Assembly: GCA_949987565.1 (NCBI GenBank)
Contig: OX465101.1
Coordinates: forward strand, 21,381,624 to 21,445,623
From: Luidia sarsii
Lineage: Eukaryota > Echinodermata > Asteroidea > Paxillosida > Luidiidae
Length of the DNA: 64,000 nucleotides
Reading direction: 5' to 3'
In this document: piece after piece, positions 1 to 24,200 of the stretch
Layout: the number at the start of each line of letters is the position of its first letter
How positions within the stretch are numbered: the stretch's first letter is position 1
Translations under genes and position numbers: made by a program
Notes under the pieces: generated by a model
Databases searched by the model: none
Told to the model about the DNA's origin: nothing
What the model saw: only the letters and a program-made list of their open reading frames with translations

Positions 1-10635
<10,635 letters not shown>

Positions 10636-13200
10636 CATCCTTCTGACACTTCCTAACCATCTTCATGACATGTCACCAAGCTTCAGACAAGAGTCCCTTT
10701 CCCATGTGGGGGATTTTAAAACTAATTGTCTGTTTGAACTCAGGAACATCCACGAGTTGATGAGATTCATTTGCATCCTTGTCCTTTTGTTTATAGTCGA
10801 TACTTGGATCTAATTTGTAAACGTGACATTTTTTATTCAATTTTTATATATTATGGCACAGGTTAGGTTTAATGTTGAATCACAAGTAGTCATGCTGCAT
10901 TGAGTAGTGATATTAACTCAAGCTGCTTGTCAGTGAGTTCATGTATTCCAATCCCAATCTTTTTTTTGACCTGTGATTGCCAAGGTATGGTTGGGATCCT
11001 TGGTAGCAATGTACACTATGGTGGCCCCTGCTTGACAATAATGATTTGAGCTTGTGATCTTTTTTGGCACAAGATTGGTTTCTGAAAGCCAGTGATTTAT
11101 ATTGATCCGTGATGACCACATGCACCAGGGTGGCTCTTGATTGCCAAATTGTTTTTATTCCAAGCAAGCGGTATGAACTTTGCAGGTCTGGATTTGCTGT
11201 ACAGTGATAGGAATTTGTGATGGTTTCAAGTACTATGGTGGCCCTTAATGGCCTGGTAATGATATGAATCCTTGATATGAGATACATGTTCTGTGGCCAA
11301 GAAAGACTTATCCATGACACATTTATTGCTAACGGTAGTCATTTGTTCCCAAAGCGTGTAGTAACACATTGACTCCAGGTCATATGTGAAGTCTGACTTT
11401 GGCTTCTCTTGTTGCTTTTGTTATCACAAAAATCCCTGCACAGACCAAATGAATTTGGACCATCTGACCTTGTGCCCAATATAAGGCCATGATGTTTTTA
11501 CCGTAAGTGTAAATGTTCTTTTAAACATTGGAGAAAACAATAATGAGACTCCAAGTTACCTTTTCCTTTTTGTTTTATTGTAAACTGTTAGTCTGTGACT
11601 TTGCCATCTTTGTCTGACCAAGTGGAGTTAAATTGAGACGTTGCCTTCACCCGTAAACCTCTGTTTAAGCCTGTTGAATAAGATTTTTAAATTGCCTTTG
11701 GCTTTAATTTATGATTTCTGTCAGCACATTTTGTTTGGTTTGTTTTATTAAGTGCCAGGATGAGCCACTTGGTACCACGAACCAATGAGTTATACAGTTA
11801 TGTTCACGGTCCTGGCTTCACAGGCTCAAAGTTGGTCAACAAGATGATGAAGCAGGAAGTGATTTTCCTATCATCAATGTTATGATTGGATGGCATTGAA
11901 TGGGTTTCTATTAGCTTCTCAAAAAAGTGTGATTTGAGGCACAGGGCAATACACTGGTAGAAACCACTGCATTCAATTGATGTGGTGTCTGCCTAGCCAT
12001 TGGCAGTGCAGAAAAAAGTCTTCCCTTCGGCTTCAGTGACTTGGTCATTTTACAATCAATTTCATACCCTAAGAAAACATTCAGAGGTGGGTTATGGGAC
12101 AATGTTGTGAGCAAGATCTTGTTTGAGATGACCCTAACTATTAACACCATCCCACCAATTGCAATCAGTCATACATACCAACTCTTTGCATCCAGCTTTT
12201 CCTGTTTAAAATGTTTGTGTAGCCTTCAACAATCCTGTCAAAAAATTGTAAACTGCTTGTGATTGGACATCTGTACAAATGTTGTAGATTGTACAAAGCA
12301 GTGAATTAATATGTTTGTATCTATCATGGTAACAATTATGAAATTACTGTGTTAGACTAAAGAGAGAGTAAGTGACAATGTGTACTGATGCAAACCATTC
12401 AGCTCATTAATACTTTGGTATTGTTTTTATTTGTAACTTCATTTGAATGACATTACTTTGTTATTCATTTTTGGAGCCTGTGCAGAGAACAAATAATTTT
12501 AAAGTTAGAGTGCCCTGAAGATGTGTGATCGTGGTTATAACAATGGATTGGCCACTAGAGGGCAGCATACAGTGACACCTTACAAAAAAGCAATGGATTA
12601 TTAAAAATGATATGAAGGCCAAGACAGCATCCTCGGTATGTCTCCCACACACAGACTGGCAACCATGTCAGTTCATTATCTTTGTATGAAAATGGTGCAA
12701 GCTTGCTGACTAGAATGACCAGAAATGTGCTTGGAATTATTTTCTTCCAGCCACTTCCCTCTTACTTTCTGATTGGTTATGATTTAGTTATGCTATGCCT
12801 ATTTTCAATCAGAGCTGTTATTTTGTTTGACTATATTGGACGTGGTGGAGTAGTTGGCTATCCAGTGTGAGGAGGAATCATCACTTGGCTCTGTTGTTTC
12901 TATATTCTTCAAATGCTTGACATACACTTTTCATCCACAACATGACATCTTTTGCCTCTGACAGATCTTGAAAAGTCTGATTCCTTGACAAAGACTATTA
13001 CTACATTAGACCTATTTTGTAACAAGATGCTGTTGAAAGGTTAAGAAATGTAGACATTGGCCTTCACCCTTGCTGTCACACACTGGTCATTTGAATGGCA
13101 CCTAACTCAAAGTATCTTCAGGATTTAATTTGGATGCTCTCTTGTACAGGTCTTGTACAGAACCTACCGGGTGTATGTAAATAAATATTTTCTTCATAAA
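10636..13200 (+). other. PPP4R3 3' untranslated region (inferred)
   Basis: About 2.6 kb follow the TAA stop with no coding signal. An AATAAA at 13180-13185, followed by a short A-rich stretch, is the best polyadenylation signal I see. Repeats here are sparse compared with the flanks, which fits a long 3' UTR. The end point is an inference and needs transcript data. Confidence 0.45.
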
Positions 13201-13259
13201 AGGCCCAGTGTGTATTTCTATTTTTTTCTAGTCTTATCAAAATAATAACAAAGATTAAG

Positions 13260-13670
13260 AAGACCTGACGTTTTTAGCTGGACCTTTCTCAAAGGACAAA
13301 ACACAATAGGAAAGGGAGATCAATAAGGACAAGGATGATAAAGGACCAAAAAGATAGCTGGTATGGTGGGATCGAAGGAAAGGGCGTGGCATATGATTGG
13401 GATTAGGTATTGGAGGGGGAATGATTATAAAGAAAATTGTCAAAGAAAGAAGTAGGGGAGTGAGCACAAAAGAAGGATCATTGGTATTATGTCACTACAC
13501 TTCGAATACAAGTCGGTATAGGCCTAGTTAGTGAGCTGTCGTCTTTCCGATGATGACATCCAGAAAGTGGGCTTGGTGGGGTGAGTGAAGAGTTGATGCC
13601 ATCGCCCCTTGTCCGAATGAAGAAGATGTCATCTATACCCAAATTCAGGGACGGCAAGGTGCTGCACTGA
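13260..13670 (-). mobile_element. Penelope-like element remnant (RT fragment plus terminal hairpin)
   Basis: The - strand encodes IDDIFFIRTRGDG (13600-13650), matching the Penelope-like RT catalytic block, and in a shifted frame HFLDVII (13540-13565), matching the downstream block. The same blocks occur in order at 34504-35292. Frameshifts and stops make it dead. At 13267-13295 the - strand has TGAGAAAGGTCCAGCT followed by AAAAACGTC, a decayed version of the terminal hairpin. Confidence 0.65.
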
Positions 13671-14115
13671 ATACATGTCCGTTTTTCAATGTCACCTATT
13701 ATTAAGGCAAGTAAATTGCAGCCATACGTGTTGCAGCACACTAAATCAATCCAATATGGCTCCGCCCAGCTTATTATCATAAAGTGTGGACCCACAAGTG
13801 GAAGGATACTATCCAAAATCCTTGAGGTAAATCTGGGGGTAATTTGCAAAAAAAATATAATCGGCTAAGGGCACAAAATGGAATGCGAGTGTTTTTGTAC
13901 AGTGTTCAATGGGAGCTCGATTTAGTGTTCTTTAGGTGATCTGTTCTACACCCGAGGTGTATTTGGCTCCCTCTATTTTCCATGGCTCGGCAATTGCATT
14001 ACCCGGCAATGCATGGCCCAGCAATTGCATTCCCTTTGATCTCACCCTACCAGCTACCCCCTTTGTCCTCTGTCGGCATCCCCGCTTCCTATTAATTTTG
14101 CTTTGGCTCTGTCAT

Positions 14116-14154
14116 TCTGCCTTTGAGAAAGGTCCTATCTAGGATCGAAACGTC
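14116..14154 (+). repeat. Hammerhead-like terminal hairpin of Penelope type
   Basis: GGTCCTA, a short loop and TAGGATC form a stem followed by GAAACGTC at 14147-14154. The upstream strand has TTTGAGAAA instead of CTGANGA, so the core is incomplete. Confidence 0.45.
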
Positions 14155-14234
14155 AAGCCCTTTTATAATTTTTGATACAAAATATATACGTTGTGAAAGA
14201 AATCGATGAAAAACTTACTGGGAACTTAGAAGAA

Positions 14235-14325
14235 ATTGAAAAACTTTGTCTGAACCAGGATTTGAACCAGAGACCTCTGGTTTTGCGTACCAGCGCTCTT
14301 ACCATGCAAACAACCAATGGTTGTA
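14235..14325 (-). repeat. tRNA-derived SINE-like fragment
   Basis: On the - strand GGTAAGAGCGCTGGTACGC is followed by GTCTCTGGTTCAAATCCTGG, which resembles the D-arm and T-arm of a tRNA with a clear B box. The 5' acceptor half is not recognisable. Confidence 0.5.
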
Positions 14326-14399
14326 AACCTTTCTACAGCAGCTCAGTGATCGGATCAAGTCAAACAAACCAAGGAAAAACTACGGGTAGTTTTTGAACA

Positions 14400-15710
14400 A
14401 ATTTTAATTGAAAAATGACATTGCCATTGTTGACTAACGACATGGAAAAGTGAAAGGTGTGCAAAACAGTACTTCAAACCCAGCACATTATTTTGTTTCC
14501 AGGGAAGTCAAGCTATATTACTATTGGTTGGAGAGCTGTGAGGTTTTTTTAAAGACATTTTATATCCCATCATGTGTCTATTTTTAATTTTAAGCTGTGG
14601 ATATAATGCCACCAGACAAATTAACAACACAAATTATCAGCTTGTATCTCTTTTTAATAGGTGTTACTAGCTTTGACATACAACTTGTTTCCATCAAATG
14701 CAAGGGAGAAACATTTCACTACATATAAAACAATACAATACAATTACATTTCTTCATCTGTGTATTAAAACTGATTATTGTCCATTCGAATAAAATTATT
14801 ATAAATATTCATATTCTTTTTGAAAAAAATCATTACTTTTGTTTGTAATGAATTTATACAGAATATATCGTTCTTTCCAAAAACCTAATGTTTGTTTTAG
14901 TTATTTATTGAATACCTTGCTGCCAATCGGACAAGATTAATTCACTTGTCAAGTCACAAGTCACCACACTTTAGTAGCAAAGACATAAAAAAGCACTATA
15001 CACCGTAGACTATTCAATATATGTAAATGTATAAACTGCCATTTGAAAAGTGGGAGTATCGGTATGTTATCCCTCCAATAGTTCAGCCTAAAGGCACTTA
15101 TACTTCTATGCACATGTGTGTAAAATGAAGAAAATTTACCCAATATTCCAAGTAGGTTACTTTAGAGAAACTATTAAATTGGAACCCACATGGCTAAATA
15201 ATGCATACAGAGAACAGGCTTTAGATGGGTACTTCCATAAATCATCAGGGGTCCAACTTGTGACATTTTGATATCCCCACTTACATATAAACCCATTCAG
15301 CTCTCCCACATGTACTACTGTAGGTATAACAAAATAATGAACCACTTTGTAGATTGAACAGTACATGTATGTTTTACATGGACTGTGTAATACATCTATA
15401 TTGATTAAAGGGTTCATAATATAAGTTAGACCCCTGATTTATGGAATTACTCATATGCATTCAAATAATGTGTAGACCTAGCTGTACATGGGGACACATT
15501 GACAATTGACAGCTGTAGCTTTGGAAGCCCATTGATCAATGTCTTGCAATCTAGATATGTGTATGGTAAACATACCAGAGAGGCCATTTGTGTCCTCTCT
15601 ATCATGTCTATATACATGTATAACTTGTCAACTTGCCTGGTCTACCATCACCTAATAAGGTCATCCCAATACAGATCAACGCAGCTTTTCGCCAATTTTT
15701 CAACCGACAA
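14400..15710. other. Intergenic AT-rich sequence between PPP4R3 and CFAP36
   Basis: No gene, strong repeat or inverted structure stood out in these 1.3 kb. Confidence 0.5.
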
Positions 15711-15711
15711 A

Positions 15712-16598
15712 GTATAGAAAAACGAGAAATATATGTCTGTTGTGAAACAGAGCATAGAGCTTTTCCGCTTCTGTTGTTAACAAGTCATAGAATAGCCCCA
15801 TTCCTACTCCAAAACGCATGTACATATTTTGTGCACAAAGCCTATGGGACTCGAGTGTGGTATTCAAAAATTCATAAAAAATATAAACAATGGTCCTTCG
15901 GTTCCAAACTTTAGATTTGGAATGTCTAGCACGATAGCTAACTACATACCAAATTTCGAGATGATCGGCCAATGCCTTATATGTGTTTTAAAATCACACA
16001 TTTTGATGACGTCATGATTGCGTAACGACATTTTGGCTCCGGAAGGTGTTTCTAAACCATGTCCCCAATAGATATCAAAGAAAAAATGAAAAAAATCTCG
16101 CTCCGTTGGCCAAATATGCTCATTTCAATGTGAAAATCTGAAAAGTTCATGACCTCATAAATATTCATGAGATGACGTCACGGTCAATCGATGGCAATTT
16201 TTGGATACACCTTTTCCCAACTTAGATACAGTGCAAAGTTGAAACCAAACGAACTTGCACTTTTGCTTTTAATGGATTTTGAAATTTGCCCCTTCAAAGC
16301 AAGGTCACGTGACACGTGATGACGTCATGATGACATCAAGGTGTTTAGGATCAATTTCAGCATGGGCTTTATGCATTTGCCACGTTTGAAAAAAATCCAA
16401 GTCTGTTCAATGACCAAAGTCGTGCTTACAAAACCCCTGTGCATTGTCTATGGGCTTTGGGGGAGAAGAAGAAGAAGACTAAGAAAAAGCCTAACAAAAG
16501 ATATAGCTTTTCCGCTTCCCTGGAAGCGGCGGAAAAGCTAAAAAAGCTGAACAACAGATATAGCTTTTCCGCTTCCCTGGAAGCGGCGGAAAAGCTAA
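15712..16598 (+). repeat. CTTTTCCGC-hairpin repeat family, copy B (longest)
   Basis: The first 270 bp match 4590-4908 and the rest matches 7873-8506, so this copy links the two partial copies. It ends in two near-identical hairpins at 16504-16540 and 16561-16597, with arms TAGCTTTTCCGC and GCGGAAAAGCTA and centre TTCCCTGGAAGCG. It lies in the PPP4R3-CFAP36 gap. Confidence 0.8.
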
Positions 16599-16599
16599 T

Positions 16600-18272
16600 T
16601 AACATGAATCAATTAATTTTGAATTGCCCAGAAATATTTTATGCAGATCCTAGGAGAGACGGAAGCATGCTTTAGAGAAAAACATGGATTAAATACTTTT
16701 TCAAAATGATCCTTTATTTTAGAAATTTGGTCAAAAGTATGTCAAATTTCATGGTGACCATCTTTTCATGAAATATAATTTTCATAATTTGTTAACAGTG
16801 CATCATCTTGATAACAAATTTGCATAAACTTGAAGAGAGAAGAATGTTTGTTTCATTTTTAGTTTAAAAGTAGTTCTTAAGTAGAATTTCTCAACATTTG
16901 TTGACCTCTGCCATGTTCACAAGGAAAGGCAAATTTTCAGCTGATAAGTGGCCCATGTTATTTACTCAATCTATGGTGTCTACAGACACGGCAAATCTAA
17001 TCCAACTCTTGGGTCAAAAGGTGCGTTGGTCTGATGTGGAATAACCAAATACTGTCCAGTAGTGACAGACACAACTCAGCTGACTTCAAATGACCACTTG
17101 ATCCAATACTGCCAAAGTACATGTATAGTACACCCCAGTTGCATGTCTTAACAAATCTAGCCTTTTAGCAGGCAATCCAACAGGTCCCTTCCAAGTTCAT
17201 GGACAACTGCACTGTATGGAACCGCCTATAATCCCAGGTTATTGGTTGGTGGTGAGCACAGTGAACACATACAGTAAATAATTATGTACATAATTATCGG
17301 TTTAAAAAAAAACCTAAAACAAAATATAACAAACATATTTTATCTGAAAGTTTGTATGGTAGAAGTACCAAGTGGAATACTTGCGGTGACACCATGTTTA
17401 AAAAAAAATCTCTTTTGAGATGGAGCGTGGATCTGAAAAGAGCTGGTAACTCACGTTTCAGGCAGTGTGTTCTCTGCCCCTCGTTAGGGGACTGTCTCCT
17501 GACGGAAGGCAGAGTACATACTCCATCTCAAGAAATATTTTACATGGTGTCACTTTAAACCTTTCACTTATCTGAAAGAATAAATGATTGACTGACTGAC
17601 TGACTGAATGATTGACTGACTGACTGACTAGTGACAGACTGGTGTGATTTTGGTGTCTGCAGCAAATTCAAAAATTGCACAATTAAAACGAAAATTTCAT
17701 TCTGCCTGTTCACAAGTGAATACTATGTATGATAAAAATAAGTTTGTGACAAAAATATCTAGAAATCAAGGTGAATGAGATGAGCTACCGTGCACTCCTG
17801 TTTCCCATGAAGCCATCATCCACCAGCTGCTACTCTATTGAACAGATGGTATCTGGTATGGGAACCTGCTCCAGATCCCGGTGGGACTGAAATGTACATG
17901 TATATGTGGCAGGCCTGGGAAAACCATTGCCATGGCTGTTGCCACTAAATTGCATGTACCAGTATGAAATGGATTGTACTATCTTTGACCTACCGGAACA
18001 TCTTAATGGAATAACCAAGGGCTAGGTCTAGAATAATGGTTGGGCCTTTGTAATAAGATCTCACTACAGTTAAACAATAGAGAGAATGTCTCTTTCTGAA
18101 AAAAATGATGTGTATTTTCACACTTTTTCTCTTTTGATATGCATTCTATGCCCCTCTTGATGGTTATTTTTACTTTAAAAAAAGGTATGGAGAATGCTTG
18201 TTTTTAAATCAAGTGGTCTTATGACCTAACTTTGAATAGAGCTTCCTTTTAAGTGTAACTATTATAACTGCT
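16600..18272. other. Region past the CFAP36 stop, 3' UTR and intergenic
   Basis: It holds a foldback at 17386-17553 and a short ACTG-type microsatellite at 17586-17630. I found no clear AATAAA on the - strand close to the stop; one lies near 16710. The 3' UTR end is therefore unknown. Confidence 0.4.
17386..17553. mobile_element. Foldback of the GTGACACCATG family
   Basis: The left arm GTGACACCATGT...GAGATGGAG is repeated inverted at the right end (CTCCATCTC...ACATGGTGTCAC). Inside, the - strand has GGCAG, a loop, CTGCC and TGAAACGTG, a degenerate relative of the hammerhead-like hairpins. Confidence 0.6.
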
Positions 18273-21200
18273 TCACTTTTCATTGATGACTTCTTTCTTA
18301 AGGCGGTCTGCCAGTGCCAGTCTCATCTTCATCTTCTTGTCTTGCTCAGCACTGGATGCACTGTCCACTTTCATCTCCCCTGATTCGATGACAGTGACAG
18401 AAAAATACAAATAGAAAGGAAACATTAACATTAAGCCACGACTGCTTTTGCCTTTGATTCCAAACCACTTCAAGCCGGCACTTCATATTTGGAGCGCTGA
18501 TGGTGTTGCTATGCGCAGGGCTCACTGAAGACCTTTTACAGCCAACCAAAAAGCAATATCAAGCATGAAAAACACCTGTTTTGAAGTCAGTTGCCCCACT
18601 GATGTTCCATTGCACTACACATATTGCACTTTTTTGGATGGTGGATAATCCCTTGACAAAAGCCACAGATGTCAGAATTTTGAACCAGGTTTGACTCACT
18701 CTTACTGACTTATATCACAGATGTCTAGATTTTTACTGATTAAATATTTAGAGAGTTTTGGAAATGGCCTACAGTATAGCCACCTTTTACTAAACTCAGC
18801 AGTAGCTCATGAACCACCAGCACAGACTGGTTAATACAATCCTTTCTTTTTAATTTAGTATTCTTTACTTTAAAGTGATTCAAGATATTGTATTTTTGTA
18901 ATTGTATCCTAAGCTCCAGACGAGGTACTGTATACATGGTATAGGGTCCATTTCTAATTGCTTCTTTTTCATTCACATCCCAAACATCATAATACAAGCT
19001 TTTGGTCACAGTTTTGAGCAAGAAAACATTGTCTGAATGAAACAAATACATGAAATCATGAACAAACAAATGAATGATTGATATAACAAATTATGAGCCA
19101 CCAGCCAACCAGCCAGTCAGCCAGACAGACAGCCAGACAGCCAGCCAGACAGCTAGCCAGACAGCTAGCAAGACAGCCAGCCAGACAGCCAGCCAGACAG
19201 CTAGCCAGACAGCTAGCCAGACAGCTAGCCAGACAGCCAGCCAGACAGCTAGCCAGACAGCTAGCCAGACAGCCAGCCAGACAGCTAGCCAGACAGCTAG
19301 GCAGACAGCCAGCCAGACAGCTAGCCAGACAGCTAGCCAGACAGCTAGCCAGACAGCCAGCCAGACAGCCAGCCAGACAGCTAGCCAGACAGCTAGCCAG
19401 ACAGCCAGCCAGACAGCTAGCCAGACAGCTAGCCAGACAGCTAGCCAGACAGCTAGCCAGACAGCCAGCCAGACAGCCAGCCAGACAGCTAGCCAGACAG
19501 CTAGCCAGACAGCAAGTCAGACAGCTAGCCAGACAGCTAGCCAGACAGCTAGCCAGACAGCTAGCCAGACAGCCAGCCAGACAGCTAGCCAGACAGCTAG
19601 CCAGACAGCAAGTCAGACAGCTAGCCAGACAGCTAGCCAGACAGCTAGCCAGACAGCTAGCCAGACAGCTAGCCAGACAGCCAGCCAGACAGCTAGCCAG
19701 ACAGCCAGCCAGACAGCTAGCAAGACAGCCAGCCAGACAGCTAGCAAGACAGCTAGCAAGACAGCCAGCCAGACAGCTAGCCAGACAGCTAGGCAGACAG
19801 CTAGCCAGACAGCTAGGCAGACAGCTAGCCAGACAGCTAGCAAGACAGCTAGCAAGACAGCCAGTCAGACAGCTAGCCAGACAGCTAGCCAGACAGCCAG
19901 CCAGGCAGCTAGCCAGACAGCTAGCAAGACAGCCAGCCAGACAGCCAGCCAGACAGCTAGCCAGACAGCTAGCAAGACAGCTAGCAAGACAGCCAGCCAG
20001 ACAGCTAGCCAGACAGCTAGCCAGGCAGCTAGCCAGACAGCTAGCCAGACAGCTAGCCAGACAGCTAGCCAGACAGCCAGCCAGACAGCTAGCAAGACAG
20101 CCAGCCAGACAGCTAGCAAGACAGCTAGCAAGACAGCTAGCCAGACAGCTAGCAAGACAGCCAGCCAGACAGCTAGCCAGACAGCTAGGCAGACAGCTAG
20201 CCAGACAGCCAGCCAGACAGCTAGGCAGACAGCTAGCAAGACAGCCAGCCAGACAGCTAGCCAGACAGCTAGCCAGACAGCTAGGCAGACAGCTAGCAAG
20301 ACAGCCAGCCAGACAGCTAGCCAGACAGCTAGGCAGACAGCCAGCCAGACAGCTAGCCAGACAGCTAGCCAGACAGCTAGCCAGACAGCTAGCAAGACAG
20401 CCAGCCAGACAGCTAGCCAGACAGCTAGGCAGACAGCTAGCCAGACAGCTAGCCAGACAGCTAGCCAGACAGCCAGCCAGACAGCTAGCAAGACAGCCAG
20501 CCAGACAGCTAGCCAGACAGCTAGCAAGACAACCAGCCAGACAGCTAGCCAGACAGCTAGCCAGACAGCTAGCCAGACAGCTAGCCAGACAGCTAGCCAG
20601 ACAGCTAGCCAGACAGCTAGCCAGACAGCTAGCCAGACAGCTAGCCAGACAGCTAGCCAGACAGCTAGCCAGAGAGCTAGCCAGACAGCTAGCCAGACAG
20701 CTAGCCAGACAGCTAGCAAGACAGCCAGCCAGACAGCCAGCCAGACAGCTAGCCAGACAGCTAGCAAGACAGCTAGCAAGACAGCTAGCCAGACAGCTAG
20801 CCAGACAGCTAGCCAGACAGCCAGCCAGACAGCCAGCCAGACAGCTAGCCAGACAGCTAGCCAGACAGCAAGTCAGACAGCTAGCCAGACAGCTAGCCAG
20901 ACAGCTAGCCAGACAGCTAGCCAGACAGCCAGCCAGACAGCTAGCCAGACAGCTAGCCAGACAGCAAGTCAGACAGCTAGCCAGACAGCTAGCCAGACAG
21001 CTAGCCAGACAGCTAGCCAGACAGCTAGCCAGACAGCCAGCCAGACAGCTAGCCAGACAGCCAGCCAGACAGCTAGCCAGACAGCCAGCCAGACAGCTAG
21101 CAAGACAGCCAGCCAGACAGCTAGCCAGACAGCTAGCCAGACAGCTAGCCAGACAGCTAGGCAGACAGCTAGCCAGCCAGCTAGCCAGACAGCTAGCCAG

Positions 21201-24200
21201 ACAGCTAGCCAGACAGCCAGCCAGACAGCTAGCAAGACAGCCAGCCAGACAGCTAGCAAGACAGCTAGCAAGACAGCCAGCCAGACAGCTAGCCAGACAG
21301 CTAGGCAGACAGCTAGGCAGACAGCTAGGCAGACAGCTAGCCAGACAGCTAGCAAGACAGCTAGCAAGACAGCCAGCCAGACAGCTAGCCAGACAGCTAG
21401 CCAGACAGCCAGCCAGGCAGCTAGCCAGACAGCTAGCAAGACAGCCAGCCAGACAGCCAGCCAGACAGCTAGCCAGACAGCTAGCAAGACAGCTAGCAAG
21501 ACAGCCAGCCAGACAGCTAGCCAGACAGCTAGCCAGGCAGCTAGCCAGACAGCTAGCCAGACAGCTAGCCAGACAGCTAGCCAGACAGCCAGCCAGACAG
21601 CTAGCAAGACAGCCAGCCAGACAGCTAGCAAGACAGCTAGCAAGACAGCTAGCCAGACAGCTAGCAAGACAGCCAGCCAGACAGCTAGCCAGACAGCTAG
21701 CAAGACAGCTAGCCAGACAGCCAGCCAGACAGCTAGGCAGACAGCTAGCAAGACAGCCAGCCAGACAGCTAGCCAGACAGCTAGCCAGACAGCTAGGCAG
21801 ACAGCTAGCAAGACAGCCAGCCAGACAGCTAGCCAGACAGCTAGGCAGACAGCCAGCCAGACAGCTAGCCAGACAGCTAGCCAGACAGCTAGCCAGACAG
21901 CTAGCCAGACAGCCAGCCAGACAGCTAGCCAGACAGCTAGGCAGACAGCTAGCCAGACAGCTAGCCAGACAGCTAGCCAGACAGCCAGCCAGACAGCTAG
22001 CAAGACAGCCAGCCAGACAGCTAGCCAGACAGCTAGCAAGACAACCAGCCAGACAGCTAGCCAGACAGCTAGCCAGACAGCTAGCCAGACAGCTAGCCAG
22101 ACAGCTAGCCAGACAGCTAGCCAGACAGCTAGCCAGACAGCTAGCCAGACAGCTAGCCAGACAGCTAGCCAGACAGCTAGCCAGACAGCTAGCCAGACAG
22201 CTAGCCAGACAGCTAGCCAGACAGCTAGCCAGACAGCTAGCAAGACAGCCAGCCAGACAGCCAGCCAGACAGCTAGCCAGACAGCTAGCAAGACAGCTAG
22301 CAAGACAGCTAGCCAGACAGCTAGCCAGACAGCTAGCCAGACAGCTAGCAAGACAGCCAGCCAGACAGCTAGCAAGACAGCCAGCCAGACAGCTAGCCAG
22401 ACAGCTAGCCAGACAGCTAGCCAGACAGCTAGCCAGACAGCTAGGCAGACAGCTAGCCAGACAGCTAGCAAGACAGCTAGCAAGACAGCTAGCAAGACAG
22501 CCAGCCAGACAGCCAGCCAGACAGCTAGGCAGACAGCTAGCAAGACAGCCAGCCAGACAGCCAGCCAGACAGCTAGCCAGACAGCTAGCAAGACAGCCAG
22601 CCAGACAGCCAGCCAGACAGCTAGCAAGACAGCCAGCCAGATAGCTAGCAAGACAGCCAGCCAGACAGCTAGCCAGACAGCCAGCCAGACAGCTAGCCAG
22701 ACAGCTAGCAAGACAGCCAGCCAGACAGCTAGCAAGACAGCCAGCCAGACAGCTAGCCAGACAGCTAGCCAGACAGCTAGGCAGACAGCTAGCAAGACAG
22801 CTAGCAAGACAGCCAGCCAGACAGCCAGCCAGACAGCTAGCCAGACAGCTAGCCAGACAGCTAGCCAGACAGCTAGCAAGACAGCCAGCCAGACAGCTAG
22901 CAAGACAGCCAGCCAGACAGCTAGCAAGACAGCTAGCAAGACAGCCAGCCAGACAGCTAGCCAGACAGCTAGCAAGACAGCTAGCAAGACAGCTAGCAAG
23001 ACAGCCAGCCAGACAGCTAGCAAGACAGCCAGCCAGACAGCTAGCAAGACAGCTAGGCAGACAGCTAGGCAGACAGCCAGCCAGACAGCAAGTCAGACAG
23101 CTAGCCAGACAGCTAGCCAGACAGCTAGCCAGACAGCCAGCCAGACAGCCAGCCAGACAGCTAGCCAGACAGCTAGGCAGACAGCCAGCCAGACAGCCAG
23201 CCAGACAGCTAGCAAGACAGCTAGCAAGACAGCCAGCCAGACAGCTAGCCAGACAGCTAGCCAGACAGCTAGCAAGACAGCTAGCAAGACAGCCAGCCAG
23301 ACAGCTAGCCAGACAGCTAGCAAGACAGCTAGCAAGACAGCCAGCCAGACAGCCAGCCAGACAGCTAGCCAGACAGCCAGCCAGACAGCTAGCAAGACAG
23401 CCAGCCAGACAGCCAGCCAGACAGCTAGCCAGACAGCTAGCCAGACAGCTAGCCAGACAGCTAGCCAGACAGCTAGCCAGACAGCTAGCCAGACAGCCAG
23501 CCAGACAGCTAGCCAGACAGCTAGCCAGACAGCTAGCCAGACAGCTAGCCAGACAGCTAGCCAGACAGCCAGACAGACAGCTAGTCAGACAGCTAGCCAG
23601 ACAGCTAGCCAGACAGCCAGCCAGGCAGCTAGCCAGACAGCTAGCAAGACAGCCAGCCAGACAGCCAGCCAGACAGCTAGCCAGACAGCTAGCAAGACAG
23701 CTAGCAAGACAGCCAGCCAGACAGCTAGCCAGACAGCTAGCCAGGCAGCTAGCCAGACAGCTAGCCAGACAGCTAGCCAGACAGCTAGCCAGACAGCTAG
23801 CCAGACAGCCAGCCAGACAGCTAGCAAGACAGCCAGCCAGACAGCTAGCAAGACAGCTAGCAAGACAGCTAGCCAGACAGCTAGCAAGACAGCCAGCCAG
23901 ACAGCTAGCCAGACAGCTAGGCAGACAGCTAGCCAGACAGCCAGCCAGACAGCTAGGCAGACAGCTAGCAAGACAGCCAGCCAGACAGCTAGCCAGACAG
24001 CTAGCCAGACAGCTAGGCAGACAGCTAGCAAGACAGCCAGCCAGACAGCTAGCCAGACAGCTAGGCAGACAGCCAGCCAGACAGCTAGCCAGACAGCTAG
24101 CCAGACAGCTAGCCAGACAGCTAGCAAGACAGCCAGCCAGACAGCTAGCCAGACAGCTAGGCAGACAGCTAGCCAGACAGCTAGCCAGACAGCCAGCCAG

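Noticed and set aside
14235..14325. A functional tRNA gene (also at 61605-61720, 52152-52215, 8975-9045)
   Set aside because: B boxes are good but no acceptor stem closes; best read as SINE remnants.
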